48,425 nt of DNA from an uncultured Bacteroidota bacterium (GCA_903842575.1 CAIMMM010000067.1:1-48425), one strand, 5' to 3'. Positions 8,324 through 17,558 are shown, numbered from the stretch's first letter. A program made the numbers and translations. The notes: generated by a model not told the origin, from the letters alone.

Positions 8324-9349
8324 TTAATTCTTCACTATTTTCTTTGATACACTTCCATTGTCATTGCTAATCGAGACAAGAAAAACGCCTTTTGTCAACA
8401 AAATAGGTATTTCAAAAACGCCTTGAATACTTATGTTTTTTGTTTGATAAATTATTTTTCCTAATATGTCAGTAACAATTATAGTAGCATTATCAATGGG
8501 ATATTGAGAATTAATTTCAATCGAATTTTCTATTGGATTTTTTATCCAAATTGATGCAAATACATTTTTTGTAGTACTTAGAATAATGCTATCAAACTTT
8601 TCTAATGAAATATCTGTTTGATTAATTGAAGCAAGAGGGAAAACAGAGACAGAGGTTGTACTTCTAAAAATAGGATTAGTTGTGCCTAAAATCGAATCAT
8701 AATAGCTATAGGAAGTTTGGTTTATTGTTCCAACATTTGATAGAATACCCCAATTCATAGAAATATTTAAAACTGTTTTTATTCGGGTAACATTTCCAGA
8801 ATAGGCACCAGATCCAAAATCATTTAGAGATAATGTTCCATAGGCATCAACAGTTGTTACTAATGTTCCAGAGAAAGTTCCTGAATAGGTAGTGTAAACA
8901 TAGTTCCCCGCGACATTGTCATTATTAGAAAAACCATAATTCATAGGGAAAGCACCAAGAGTAGCATTGTTGGTGTTAAAATTTGCTGTTAACCCAGAGT
9001 TTATAAATCCTGTGAAAGAAAACACATTGGAGAGTAATTTGGTATATGTTTTAGAAGTAGAAAGAGCAGCATTAATAGTGCTGTTGGAGACCATTACTGT
9101 TGTAGTCCCAGGATATGTTGAAGTTTCTGCTGTTGTAGGTGAAACATTGGTATGGATTGAAGTGCCTAAAGCAATTAACTGATCAAAATTCCATATTTGA
9201 TTGGCGCCACTCGGACCGTGATTGATTGGATTAGCAGTGGTGGCAAGACTGAACGAGGACATGTTTTCGCCGTAAAAAGCACTTATTGGATTTTGACTAA
9301 AAGAAATTAAGGATGTAAAAAACAATAAAAAAAGTAATTTTATTTTCAT
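8324..9349 (-). CDS. secreted protein of unknown function with T9SS sorting domain
   Basis: This 341-aa protein begins with a clear signal peptide (MKIKLLFLLFFTSLISFSQN) and ends with a type A T9SS C-terminal domain (about residues 270-341, ending SVSKKIVKN). The mature middle is rich in Ser, Thr, Asn and Gly with no catalytic motif that I recognise; it looks like a beta-rich surface or secreted protein. Export by T9SS is inferred from the C-terminus, which resembles that of the M23 peptidase at 1989-3440. The frame is open to 9418, but the ATG at 9349 is the one that begins the signal peptide. Function unknown. Confidence 0.75.
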   Translation of the reverse strand: MKIKLLFLLFFTSLISFSQNPISAFYGENMSSFSLATTANPINHGPSGANQIWNFDQLIALGTSIHTNVSPTTAETSTYPGTTTVMVSNSTINAALSTSKTYTKLLSNVFSFTGFINSGLTANFNTNNATLGAFPMNYGFSNNDNVAGNYVYTTYSGTFSGTLVTTVDAYGTLSLNDFGSGAYSGNVTRIKTVLNISMNWGILSNVGTINQTSYSYYDSILGTTNPIFRSTTSVSVFPLASINQTDISLEKFDSIILSTTKNVFASIWIKNPIENSIEINSQYPIDNATIIVTDILGKIIYQTKNISIQGVFEIPILLTKGVFLVSISNDNGSVSKKIVKN

Positions 9350-9402
9350 AATTTGAAATTTAAATAGCCGTCGAATATACAAAAAAATCCTGTTCTGTAA
9401 AA

Positions 9403-9438
9403 TAAAAAAAAAGTTCAACCATTTCTGAATGAACTTTT
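9403..9438 (-). terminator. intrinsic terminator of pruA
   Basis: On the minus strand AAAAGTTCA (9438-9430) pairs perfectly with TGAACTTTT (9417-9409) around a 12-nt loop and continues into a T-run down to 9403. It begins 21 nt past the pruA stop. Confidence 0.75.
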
Positions 9439-9458
9439 TATAAGTTTTAAGTTGTTAA

Positions 9459-11087
9459 CTACTCTCCTAAAAACGGATAACGATAATCTTCTGGAGTTAC
9501 AAAAGTTTCCTTGATGGTTCTTGGAGAAACCCAACGCAATAAATTTTGTGCAGAACCTGCTTTGTCATTGGTTCCTGAAGCCCTTGCCCCACCAAAAGGT
9601 TGCATTCCAACAACAGCTCCCGTTGGTTTGTCGTTAACATAAAAATTTCCAGCGGCATTTTGTAAAGTAATAGTAGCTTCTTCAATTGCATATCGGTCTT
9701 GACTGAAAACGGCACCAGTTAAAGCATATTCCGAAGTGGAATCTACCAACTTTAAAGTCTCTGCCCATTTGGCATCTTCATACACATAGAGGGTCATTAC
9801 AGGTCCGAAAAGTTCGGTTTCCATGGTGGTATAATGTGGATTTGTAGTCACAATGATAGTTGGTTCTATAAAGTATCCTACGGATTTGTCGTAATTTCCA
9901 CCAACGATAATTTCGGCATCCGCATCTTTTTTGGCTTGATCTATAAAACGTGCCAGCTTATCAAATGAACCTTCGTGAATAACAGCTGTGATAAAGTTGC
10001 CAAAATCTTCAGGAGAACCCATTTTCATGGATTTTACATCGGTAATCAATTGCGATTTTATAGCACTCCAAAGGCTTTGTGGAATATAGGCTCTTGATGC
10101 AGCAGAACATTTTTGACCTTGAAATTCAAAAGCACCACGAACAATTCCTGTAACTACTTGTTTCACATTGGCTGATGGATGGGCAAGAATAAAATCTTTA
10201 CCGCCAGTTTCTCCAACAATTCTTGGATAGGTTTTATAATTGTGAATATTATTTCCGATTTTTTTCCAGATTTCTTTGAATACAAATGTGGAACCTGTGT
10301 AATGAATTCCTGCAAAATCAGGACTGGCAAAAATGGTATCAGATATCATTATTGGATCCCCAAAAACAACATTGATAACACCATCAGGTAAGCCTGCTTC
10401 TTTAAAAATATCAATAATTATTTTTGCAGAAAATACTTGACTATCACTTGGTTTCCAGACTACAACATTACCCATCATAGCAGCACTTGCAGGAAGATTG
10501 GCGGCAATTGCCGTGAAATTAAAAGGAGTTATAGCATATACAAATCCTTCCAATGGACGGTATTCCAATCGGTTCCAAACATCAGAATTGGAGGAAGGTT
10601 GGTCGTTATAAATTTGTGTCATGAACGCCACATTATAACGCAAGAAGTCAATCAGTTCACACGAAGCATCAATTTCTGCTTGAAAAATATTTTTGGATTG
10701 GGCAATCATGGTTGCAGCATTGATACGCGCACGATAAGGTCCGGCAATAAGTTCGGCAGCTTTTAAAAAGATAGCCGCGCGTTGTTCCCAAGCCATGTTT
10801 GACCATTTTGTTCTGTTTGCCAATGCATTGGAAATTGCTTTTTCAACATGTGCTTTTTCAGCCAAATGATATTGTCCAACTACATGTTGATGATCATGTG
10901 GCGCGGTCATATTTCGTGTGTTCCCAGTGCGGATTTCTTCACTGCCAATATAGTTTGGAACATCTATTCTTTCATTCCACATTTTTTTATAGGCAGCCAA
11001 TACAGCTTCTTTTTCGGGAGAATTTGGCGCATATGATTTTACGGGTTCATTAATCGCTTTTGGTACGTGAAAAAATCCTTTTAACAT
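9459..11087 (-). CDS. pruA: L-glutamate gamma-semialdehyde (1-pyrroline-5-carboxylate) dehydrogenase
   Basis: This 542-aa NAD-dependent aldehyde dehydrogenase oxidises glutamate semialdehyde, the second step of proline catabolism. The catalytic cysteine is Cys327 in GQKCSAASRAYIP and the general base is Glu293 in VGETGGKDF; ITPFNFTAIAANLPA (186-200) is the characteristic coenzyme-binding stretch of P5C dehydrogenases. The N-terminal extension and total length match the stand-alone group, not the PutA fusion. No proline dehydrogenase gene lies nearby. The leader is about 100 nt long, counted from a -7 element at 11200-11193, and includes a hairpin close to the predicted mRNA 5' end. Confidence 0.94.
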   Translation of the reverse strand: MLKGFFHVPKAINEPVKSYAPNSPEKEAVLAAYKKMWNERIDVPNYIGSEEIRTGNTRNMTAPHDHQHVVGQYHLAEKAHVEKAISNALANRTKWSNMAWEQRAAIFLKAAELIAGPYRARINAATMIAQSKNIFQAEIDASCELIDFLRYNVAFMTQIYNDQPSSNSDVWNRLEYRPLEGFVYAITPFNFTAIAANLPASAAMMGNVVVWKPSDSQVFSAKIIIDIFKEAGLPDGVINVVFGDPIMISDTIFASPDFAGIHYTGSTFVFKEIWKKIGNNIHNYKTYPRIVGETGGKDFILAHPSANVKQVVTGIVRGAFEFQGQKCSAASRAYIPQSLWSAIKSQLITDVKSMKMGSPEDFGNFITAVIHEGSFDKLARFIDQAKKDADAEIIVGGNYDKSVGYFIEPTIIVTTNPHYTTMETELFGPVMTLYVYEDAKWAETLKLVDSTSEYALTGAVFSQDRYAIEEATITLQNAAGNFYVNDKPTGAVVGMQPFGGARASGTNDKAGSAQNLLRWVSPRTIKETFVTPEDYRYPFLGE

Positions 11088-11155
11088 AGTTCTATTTATT
11101 TAGCTTCACTCAGTTCGGGTATTTCCCTTGAGAGAATATTAGAGAATTATAGTTG

Positions 11156-11185
11156 TTTAATAATACAATTTTTCGCATTATTAAA
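11156..11185 (-). promoter_or_regulatory. hairpin at the 5' end of the pruA leader
   Basis: TTTAATAAT (11156-11164) and ATTATTAAA (11177-11185) are perfect 9-bp inverted repeats separated by 12 nt. They lie just downstream of the predicted transcription start of pruA. AT content is high, so the function (mRNA stabiliser, operator) is open. Confidence 0.35.
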
Positions 11186-11192
11186 TGTTGCA

Positions 11193-11200
11193 CAAAAGTA
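11193..11200 (-). promoter_or_regulatory. -7 element for pruA
   Basis: Minus-strand TACTTTTG fits TAnnTTTG. It lies 105 nt upstream of the pruA ATG, predicting a leader of about 100 nt. Confidence 0.55.
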
Positions 11201-11236
11201 CAAAGGAAAATTTAAAATTTGGGAAATGAAATGGTA

Positions 11237-11623
11237 TTAATTCAATGCAAAAGGAGCGCTCAATCTAAAAGAAGGAACAATAACGCGGAATTTTTTTGTA
11301 GAAGTAAAATTGATCATATTAAAATAACCGCTCATCGCCCCAAAAGGAGAGGAAAGTAAACATCCGGAACTATAGGAGTGTATTTCTCCCGGTTTTAAAA
11401 CGGGTTTTTTTCCAATAATACCTTCGCCGTCTACAGTTTCTAGGTCATTTAACGAATCGAAAATCTCCCAATGACGAGAGGTTAACTGCACAGAGTCTTT
11501 ACTGTGATTTTCAATTGTAATTTCATAACTAAAGGCAAAATGGATTTTATGATTTTTGAAGTATGTCCCTTCAAAACTCGTCAAAACCGAAATTTTTATA
11601 CCTTGTGTTATTTGAGAAACCAT
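11237..11623 (-). CDS. apaG: ApaG-domain protein
   Basis: This 128-aa protein is a complete ApaG (DUF525) domain with the fibronectin-III-like fold. The signature elements are the central SRHWEIFDSLN segment, the GEGIIGKKPVLKPGE motif with its glycine-rich turn, and YSSGCLLSSPFGAMSGYF near the C-terminus. ApaG is often annotated as a Co2+/Mg2+ efflux protein from Salmonella corA studies, but the biochemical function is unsettled. It follows the T9SS plug gene by 72 nt on the same strand, with its own TAAATTTG -7 element in the gap. Confidence 0.92.
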   Translation of the reverse strand: MVSQITQGIKISVLTSFEGTYFKNHKIHFAFSYEITIENHSKDSVQLTSRHWEIFDSLNDLETVDGEGIIGKKPVLKPGEIHSYSSGCLLSSPFGAMSGYFNMINFTSTKKFRVIVPSFRLSAPFALN

Positions 11624-11646
11624 AAGATTAATTTAATTTATGCAGT

Positions 11647-11654
11647 CAAATTTA
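11647..11654 (-). promoter_or_regulatory. -7 element for apaG
   Basis: Minus-strand TAAATTTG lies 23 nt upstream of the apaG ATG, between the plug stop codon and apaG. No -33 element at normal spacing was seen. Confidence 0.55.
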
Positions 11655-11695
11655 CAAAAAAATAGCAATTGGAATGAATATCTAATGTTAAATTC

Positions 11696-12949
11696 TTAAT
11701 TGGTAATATTAATAGAACTCGCAATTCCTTGCCCAATAATTCTATCATAACGTTGATTATTTTCCCTATAATACACCAAAACAATATAATTATTTTCGGT
11801 TTCAAAGAAATTGCCATCAATAGCATTTTCTTCATCTAATTTTTTATTTGAGTCCGAAATGGCGTATTGATAATTGGTAAATCCTTGTTTAATCATTATT
11901 GCTTTTTCATATACTCCAAGTTGCGTATTATACTCCATTTTATTGTCGTTACTAATGTCATAGTTATTAAACATTCCTGTCACATAGATGTCTTTTTTCC
12001 CAAAATAGGTTGGTGCAGAAAGTGTAAAAAACACCCAACTATAATCGGCTTCAATTTCATTTCTTTCGGCGCCAATGTTATTTACAACAAAGCTTCCATT
12101 TATATCAGGAAAATAGGTATATGTTTTGTTTGCTCTAGCTTCTGCCGTATAAAGATGAGCATTGTAAATACCACCTTGAGAATCAACAGATTTTATATTG
12201 TTATTAGCCGCTCGAATGTCTTTATTTTCAAAAAAAAGAAATTCGTTTCCCGCCCAAAATTGTGTTTCCCCATCGTATTTATAAATCAAATCGTTGCCAA
12301 TTGTATACTGAGGTTTAATGTTTGTAATAGCATTGTCAAATCTCCCATTCTGCATTAACATTACTTTGACATTTTGAAGGGGACTTTGAAAATTAATTGT
12401 TGCTGACCTTATTGCAAAATCTATATTGTGTTTTTGATTTCGTACATTTAAATTCCGAGCAGTTTTTACTTGAACGGGAACCGTAACAAGTTCTTCATAC
12501 AAAATAAACTTTCTAGTAAAAACAACTTCCTTCTCGTCATTTAATATTTTAATAACATAATTACCGCTAACACGAAGTTGGGTCAAACGGTTAGGAAATG
12601 AAATTCTATAATGAGAGTAAATCTGAAGCGAATTTATCGAATTTGTATAGTCTTGAATTCTTTGGTCATCAAAGCCATTTAGGTATTCATTTTTAGATAA
12701 TTGAGAGGGTTTCCAATCGTAATCACAAAAAGTGATGGTATAATAATAATTAGCTTCATTGCCATATAAATCGTCAAATTGTAATTGAAATGAATCACCC
12801 AATCGGAACACTGGAATCGAATTTTGCCCGTTTTGTACAAAAGTTACCGTTCTAATATTATAAGGTGGATTTATTTCTTTTTCTTCTTGCGCATTGGAAA
12901 CACTTGAAACTACGAGAAAACAAAACGTAAATAAGATGTTTTTTAACAT
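11696..12949 (-). CDS. T9SS plug-type protein (DUF5103)
   Basis: This 417-aa exported protein has a signal peptide (MLKNILFTFCFLVVSSVSNAQ) and the DUF5103 signature CDYDWKPSQLSKNEYLNGFDD (broken here: CDYDWKPS, then YLNGFDDQ). In Flavobacterium johnsoniae the family member called Plug occupies the periplasmic mouth of the SprA translocon of the type IX secretion system, blocking it when no substrate is engaged. The N-terminal half should be the conserved beta-sandwich, and the C-terminal half (SAPTYFGKKDIYVTGMFN) the second domain. This agrees with the two T9SS cargo proteins in the window. Identification is from remembered family features; other DUF5103 paralogues exist. Confidence 0.82.
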   Translation of the reverse strand: MLKNILFTFCFLVVSSVSNAQEEKEINPPYNIRTVTFVQNGQNSIPVFRLGDSFQLQFDDLYGNEANYYYTITFCDYDWKPSQLSKNEYLNGFDDQRIQDYTNSINSLQIYSHYRISFPNRLTQLRVSGNYVIKILNDEKEVVFTRKFILYEELVTVPVQVKTARNLNVRNQKHNIDFAIRSATINFQSPLQNVKVMLMQNGRFDNAITNIKPQYTIGNDLIYKYDGETQFWAGNEFLFFENKDIRAANNNIKSVDSQGGIYNAHLYTAEARANKTYTYFPDINGSFVVNNIGAERNEIEADYSWVFFTLSAPTYFGKKDIYVTGMFNNYDISNDNKMEYNTQLGVYEKAIMIKQGFTNYQYAISDSNKKLDEENAIDGNFFETENNYIVLVYYRENNQRYDRIIGQGIASSINITN

Positions 12950-13016
12950 AATTTAAAATTTCAGAATGGTAAATATACTAAATTTTATGAGCTAGAATTA
13001 TGTCAAGGATTAATTT

Positions 13017-13787
13017 CTATTTAAAACAGACTGGAATAATTTCGCCTTTTGCCAAACAATATTTTTCAACGAGTTCGGCAGAAATTTTTGCTGTATAATC
13101 TTCTTCAACAACTCTAAAACCAATGCTTCTCAATTTGTCAAAATAATCTCTTCCGTAAATCCGAACATGATCGTATTGTCCGAAAATTTTGGCGCGTTCT
13201 TTTTGATCTACTATCAAGTCATCCGCATAAGTTGTGGCTCTGGATAAATCTTGTGGAATTTGCAGAATTGCCATTCCTCCTGGCTTTAGAACTCTATACA
13301 ATTCTTGCATAGCTTTAGAGTCATTTGGAATGTGTTCCAAGACATGATTGCAAAGGATGATATCATATTGATTGTCTTCAAAAGGCAAATCACATATGTC
13401 TGCTTTTACATCGGCCAAAGGCGAAAGCAAATCGGTTGTGGTATACTCTAAATTCTTTTGATTTCTAAACAATTTATAAAAGGCTTGTTCGGGGGCAAAA
13501 TGCAATACTTTTTTCTTTTCTTTAGAGGTAAAAAAATCAGTTTCATTCTGTAAATACAGCCATAATAAACGATGCCTTTCAAGAGATAAAGTGCTTGGAG
13601 ATAATACATTATTTCTTTGATTACCATAGCCATAAGGCAAAAACATTCGGAAATTTTTCCCGTCAATGGGATCGGTAAAGGTATTCCCTTTTAATAATAA
13701 AGCTAAAATGGGTTTTGCTACATAGCTCAATCGAATTAAAAGAGGACGTGGTATAGTATTCAGAATAAATTTGAATATTTTTTTCAT
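13017..13787 (-). CDS. class I SAM-dependent methyltransferase
   Basis: This 256-aa protein contains a UbiE/Methyltransf_11-type domain: the acidic motif II region ADICDLPFEDNQYDIILCNHVLEH and post-motif RVLKPGGMAILQIPQ are clear. The glycine loop of motif I is unusual (LHFAPEQ in place of DxGxGxG), a variation seen in methyltransferases near glycosyl and lipid pathways. The N-terminal 40 residues are basic and hydrophobic and may associate with the membrane. Substrate unknown. Its ATG overlaps the map stop codon by one base (TAATG), so translation is coupled to methionine aminopeptidase. Confidence 0.8.
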   Translation of the reverse strand: MKKIFKFILNTIPRPLLIRLSYVAKPILALLLKGNTFTDPIDGKNFRMFLPYGYGNQRNNVLSPSTLSLERHRLLWLYLQNETDFFTSKEKKKVLHFAPEQAFYKLFRNQKNLEYTTTDLLSPLADVKADICDLPFEDNQYDIILCNHVLEHIPNDSKAMQELYRVLKPGGMAILQIPQDLSRATTYADDLIVDQKERAKIFGQYDHVRIYGRDYFDKLRSIGFRVVEEDYTAKISAELVEKYCLAKGEIIPVCFK

Positions 13788-14605
13788 TATAAAATTAAAG
13801 GTAGTTTTCTAAATTCATCTTCTTCATTGCTCACAATTCCTAATGCTTTATAGATGTAAGCAAAAGTGGAAAGTATTTCTGGTTTTCCATCAATCAAAGC
13901 AACATCGTGTTCGAAATGCGCACTTGGTTTTCCATCCGCAGTTAAAATCGTCCAACCATCTTTTAGTTGTTTGATGTTTTTCGTTCCCATATTGATCATA
14001 GGTTCTATAGCTACAACCATTCCTTCTATAAACAGTTTGCCACGACCCCTTTTGCCGTAGTTGGGCATTTCTGGATCTTCGTGCATTTTCGTCCCCAAAC
14101 CATGACCCACCAATTCACGAACCACACCATATCCATTACTTTCGCAATATTTTTGGATGGCACTACCCACATCTTCCACACGGTTTCCAATTTTAAATTC
14201 TCGGATACCAATGTATAAACTCTCTTTCGTAATTTGCAATAACTTCTTGGTTTCCGGAGCAACTTCTCCAATCTCAAAAGAATAGGCGTGATCCCCATAA
14301 TAATTATTTTTCAAAACACCACAATCCACCGAAATTACATCGCCACTTTCTAAGGGAATATTATTTGGAATACCATGAACTACTTGCGCATTGGGACTCA
14401 CACATAGTGTGTTTGGGAAATCATACAAGCCTTTAAAACCTGGAATTCCTCCATGGTCTCTAATAAATTCTTCGGCTAATTTATCGATATGTAATGTTGT
14501 TACGCCGGGAACCATTTCCTTGGCAATAATTCCTAAAGTTTTAGACACAAGAAGTGCACTTTCGCGCATTAATTCAATTTGTTCTCTTGTTTTTGGGATA
14601 ATCAT
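13787..14605 (-). CDS. map: type I methionine aminopeptidase
   Basis: This 272-aa cytoplasmic enzyme removes the initiator methionine. All metal-binding motifs are present: the Asp pair in SVDCGVLKNNYYGDHAYSF, His in VGHGLGTKMHEDP, Glu in VAIEPMINMG and the last Glu in the HFEHDVALI region, with PNYG typical of type I. The frame is open to 14629, but ATG 14605 (MIIPKTREQIELMRES) matches the family start. The C-terminus extends about 15-20 residues beyond minimal MetAPs, as is common in Bacteroidota. A TATTTTTG -7 element lies 21 nt upstream. The downstream methyltransferase starts within the stop codon. Confidence 0.95.
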   Translation of the reverse strand: MIIPKTREQIELMRESALLVSKTLGIIAKEMVPGVTTLHIDKLAEEFIRDHGGIPGFKGLYDFPNTLCVSPNAQVVHGIPNNIPLESGDVISVDCGVLKNNYYGDHAYSFEIGEVAPETKKLLQITKESLYIGIREFKIGNRVEDVGSAIQKYCESNGYGVVRELVGHGLGTKMHEDPEMPNYGKRGRGKLFIEGMVVAIEPMINMGTKNIKQLKDGWTILTADGKPSAHFEHDVALIDGKPEILSTFAYIYKALGIVSNEEDEFRKLPLIL

Positions 14606-14626
14606 AAATTGGTAATTTAGAGATGG

Positions 14627-14634
14627 CAAAAATA
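14627..14634 (-). promoter_or_regulatory. -7 element for map
   Basis: Minus-strand TATTTTTG fits TAnnTTTG 21 nt before the map ATG. No convincing -33 element was seen. Confidence 0.5.
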
Positions 14635-14670
14635 GGTATTTTTAAATTGTTTTTTTTGAGAATTTTAATG

Positions 14671-14688
14671 ATATGAGTTTTATCATAT
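14671..14688. repeat. small palindrome between map and the CoA-transferase gene
   Basis: ATATGA (14671-14676) and TCATAT (14683-14688) form a perfect 6-bp inverted repeat around GTTTTA, 20 nt before the -7 element of the plus-strand gene. It may be an operator, but in sequence this AT-rich a 6-bp repeat can occur by chance. Confidence 0.25.
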
Positions 14689-14708
14689 TTATTAAATCCA
14701 TATTTTAT

Positions 14709-14716
14709 TAAATTTG
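14709..14716 (+). promoter_or_regulatory. -7 element for the CoA-transferase gene
   Basis: TAAATTTG is a perfect TAnnTTTG match 17 nt before the ATG at 14734. Confidence 0.6.
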
Positions 14717-14733
14717 TCCTAAAATTATTAGGT

Positions 14734-16008
14734 ATGAGTAAATATGTAACAGCCCAAGAAGCAGTTAAAGTTGTAAAATCTGGGGATAGAGTTTATCTTC
14801 AAGCAGCTGCTGCTGCACCCACCGTTTTAGCAAATGCATTAACAGAGAGAGCCTCTGAATTAAGAAATGTAGAAATATGTCACTTGCACGTAGAGGGTGA
14901 AGCACGATATGCTAATCCCGAATTAGCAGAAAGTTTTCATGTAAATTCTTTTTTTATTGGACCTAATGTTCGTCATACTTTAAAAGCAGGAAATGGTTCT
15001 TATACGCCAGTTTTTTTAAGTGAGTTGCCTTATTTATTTCGTAAAAACGTGTTGCCTTTAGATGTTGTTTTTATTCACGTGTCACCACCAGACATTCATG
15101 GATATTGTTCGCTTGGCGTTTCAGTTGAAGCAACCGTTGCTGCTATCGAAAACGCAAAAATTGTTATTGCACAAGTCAATCCCAATATGCCAAGAACTTT
15201 TGGGGACGGTATTTTGCACGTTTCAGAAATTGATTATTTAGTAGAAGTTAACGTGCCTATTTATGGTCATGATGTGGTCCCGTTTACCATAGAGGAAGAA
15301 AAAATAGGGGAATATGTTGCGTCTTTAATAGAAGATAGAAGCACCTTGCAAATGGGGATTGGTTCTATACCCAATGCTGCATTAAGCAAATTAATCCATC
15401 ATAAAGATTTAGGGTTACATACTGAAATGTTTTCGGATGGTGTTATAGACTTAATCGAAAATGATGTGATTAATTGTAATTATAAAGGGACCTTACGAGG
15501 ACGCGTTTTAGCCACTTTTTTAATGGGATCTAAGCGATTGTACGATTATGTCAATGACAATCCTTTTATCGAAATGAAAGAATCATCCATGGTAAATGAT
15601 ACGGCACGAATTCGTAAAAATCCAAAAATGGTTGCTATAAATTCGGCAATAGAAGTAGATGTTACTGGTCAGGTTTGCGCGGATTCTATTGGTCCAAGAA
15701 TGTATTCTGGTGTTGGAGGTCAAATGGATTTTATTCGTGGCGCATCCTTAAGTGAGGGAGGAAAAGCGATTATTGCTTTGCCTTCTATCACCAAAAAAGG
15801 AGACAGTAGAATCGTTCCTTATTTAAAACAAGGAGCAGGTGTCGTAACTACACGTTCACATGTGCAATACATTATTACAGAATATGGAATTGCCGATTTG
15901 TATGGAAAAACGTTAAAGCAACGCGTTAACGAATTGGTAAAAATTGCACATCCTAATCATCAGGAAAGCATTGAAAAAGGATATTATACTATGTTTAACA
16001 ATTCGTAA
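14734..16008 (+). CDS. acetyl-CoA hydrolase/transferase family protein (4-hydroxybutyrate CoA-transferase type)
   Basis: This 424-aa protein is a full-length class I CoA-transferase of the AcH/Cat2 type. The glutamate that forms the acyl-CoA thioester anhydride is Glu231 in GLHTEMFSDGV, and the CoA-contact stretch near residues 206-212 (QMGIGSIP) and the GVGGQMDF and TEYGIADLYGK motifs are present. Likely reactions are acetate/acetyl-CoA exchange with succinate, butyrate or 4-hydroxybutyrate; the exact acid cannot be told from sequence. It is divergent from map and has its own -7 element; no dedicated pathway genes are next to it. Confidence 0.87.
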   Translation: MSKYVTAQEAVKVVKSGDRVYLQAAAAAPTVLANALTERASELRNVEICHLHVEGEARYANPELAESFHVNSFFIGPNVRHTLKAGNGSYTPVFLSELPYLFRKNVLPLDVVFIHVSPPDIHGYCSLGVSVEATVAAIENAKIVIAQVNPNMPRTFGDGILHVSEIDYLVEVNVPIYGHDVVPFTIEEEKIGEYVASLIEDRSTLQMGIGSIPNAALSKLIHHKDLGLHTEMFSDGVIDLIENDVINCNYKGTLRGRVLATFLMGSKRLYDYVNDNPFIEMKESSMVNDTARIRKNPKMVAINSAIEVDVTGQVCADSIGPRMYSGVGGQMDFIRGASLSEGGKAIIALPSITKKGDSRIVPYLKQGAGVVTTRSHVQYIITEYGIADLYGKTLKQRVNELVKIAHPNHQESIEKGYYTMFNNS

Positions 16009-16016
16009 AAATGATA

Positions 16017-17534
16017 TTATAACAAGGATTTTCCGGTCATCACTTCCGGTTTGTCAATACCCATTAATGCTAAAATAGTAGGAGCAAGGTCGCCTAAGAC
16101 GCCATTGTGAATTGATTTTAAATCTTTATCCACTAATATAATAGGAACGGGATTGGTTGTATGGGCCGTATTTGGTGAGCCGTCTGGATTAATCATCGTT
16201 TCACAATTACCATGATCCGCTATGACAATGGTGGTGTAATTATTTTCCAAAGCAGTAGTAATTACTTTTTCGACACATTTGTCAACGGCTTCACAGGCTT
16301 TAACTGCCGCCGCCATAATTCCAGTGTGACCCACCATATCTCCATTGGCAAAGTTTAAACACACAAAATCAACTTCCCCTTTTTCGAGTTCAGGAACTAA
16401 AGCATCTGTGAGTTCAAAAGCACTCATTTCGGGTTGTAAATCGTAGGTGGCTACCTTTGGAGAATTTCGTAAAATACGAGTTTCACCATTAAACGGAATT
16501 TCTCTCCCTCCCGAAAAGAAGAAGGTTACGTGTGGATATTTCTCTGTTTCAGCGATACGGATTTGCTTTTTATTGGCTTTTTCTAATACTTCGCCGAGGG
16601 TTTCGGTAATGTTGTCTTTGTTGTAAACCACTTTTACATTTTGATACGTTTCATCATAATTGGTGAGCGTAACGTAATATAGATTCAATTTATGCATATT
16701 GTATTCGTGGAAGTCTTTTTGTGAAAGCACTTCGGTTAATTCTCTCCCTCTATCAGTTCTGAAATTAAAGAAAATTACAACGTCATTATCTTCAATTGTG
16801 GCTAATGGTTTATTGGTAGTGTCAACAATAATTATTGGATTAATGAATTCATCAGTGACATTGTTTTGATAACTTTCTTCGACACCTTTAACAGCATTTA
16901 CTGTGTATTTCCCTTTTCCGTTAACCAATAAATCATAGGCAAGTTTAATCCTCTCCCATCGTTTATCTCGGTCCATGGCGTAGTATCTACCAACAACTGA
17001 AGCTATCTTTACAGTTGTTTTTGCGATATAATTCTCTAAATCTTCAATGTATTTTTTCCCCGATTTTGGGTCCACATCACGACCGTCGGTAAAAGCATGA
17101 ACAAAAACTTTTTGCAATCCAAATTGCTGAGTTATATCAATCAAACCTCGTAAATGGGAGGTGTGTGAATGAACGCCGCCATCAGAAACTAATCCAAGAA
17201 GATGAAGGTTTACATTGTTGTCTTTGGCATACTGAAAAGCATTAATTAAAACTTGTTCATTTCGTAGCGTATTGTTTTGAACCGCCAAGTTTATCTTTGC
17301 CAAATCTTGATACACAATTCGTCCTGCGCCAAGATTCATATGGCCCACTTCAGAATTACCCATTTGTCCTTCAGGCAAACCCACGTTTAAACCATCTGTT
17401 CGCAATTGAGCATTAGGATAATTTTTATACAAGGAATTTATAAAAGGGACATCAGCATTGTCAATAGCCGACACTTTTGGATCGGGAGATTTTCCCCAAC
17501 CATCAAGAATCATGAGGATTACTTTTTTGTTCAT
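16017..17534 (-). CDS. gpmI: 2,3-bisphosphoglycerate-independent phosphoglycerate mutase
   Basis: This 505-aa metalloenzyme of the alkaline phosphatase superfamily interconverts 3- and 2-phosphoglycerate in glycolysis. The nucleophile is Ser61 in GQMGNSEVGHMNLGAGR, Asp11 (MILDGWG) is the first metal ligand, and the distal ligands occur in NFANGDMVGHTG and IADHGNCE near the C-terminus. SDGGVHSH and HAFTDGRD mark the phosphotransferase insert. Length is the family norm. The start ATG lies 16 nt after a TATCTTTG -7 element. The opposing CoA-transferase gene ends 8 nt from its stop. Confidence 0.96.
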   Translation of the reverse strand: MNKKVILMILDGWGKSPDPKVSAIDNADVPFINSLYKNYPNAQLRTDGLNVGLPEGQMGNSEVGHMNLGAGRIVYQDLAKINLAVQNNTLRNEQVLINAFQYAKDNNVNLHLLGLVSDGGVHSHTSHLRGLIDITQQFGLQKVFVHAFTDGRDVDPKSGKKYIEDLENYIAKTTVKIASVVGRYYAMDRDKRWERIKLAYDLLVNGKGKYTVNAVKGVEESYQNNVTDEFINPIIIVDTTNKPLATIEDNDVVIFFNFRTDRGRELTEVLSQKDFHEYNMHKLNLYYVTLTNYDETYQNVKVVYNKDNITETLGEVLEKANKKQIRIAETEKYPHVTFFFSGGREIPFNGETRILRNSPKVATYDLQPEMSAFELTDALVPELEKGEVDFVCLNFANGDMVGHTGIMAAAVKACEAVDKCVEKVITTALENNYTTIVIADHGNCETMINPDGSPNTAHTTNPVPIILVDKDLKSIHNGVLGDLAPTILALMGIDKPEVMTGKSLL

Positions 17535-17550
17535 CGAGAATTATTTGGAA

Positions 17551-17558
17551 CAAAGATA
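17551..17558 (-). promoter_or_regulatory. -7 element for gpmI
   Basis: Minus-strand TATCTTTG lies 16 nt upstream of the gpmI ATG, in the 41-nt gap behind the DUF5916 gene. Confidence 0.55.

Noticed and set aside
10437..10766. 109-aa open frame within pruA on the opposite strand
   Set aside because: Antisense shadow of a conserved catalytic domain, no supporting features.
11867..12358. 163-aa open frame opposite the plug gene
   Set aside because: Low-complexity hydrophobic/aromatic translation typical of antisense reading of an AT-rich gene; plug has clear family motifs.
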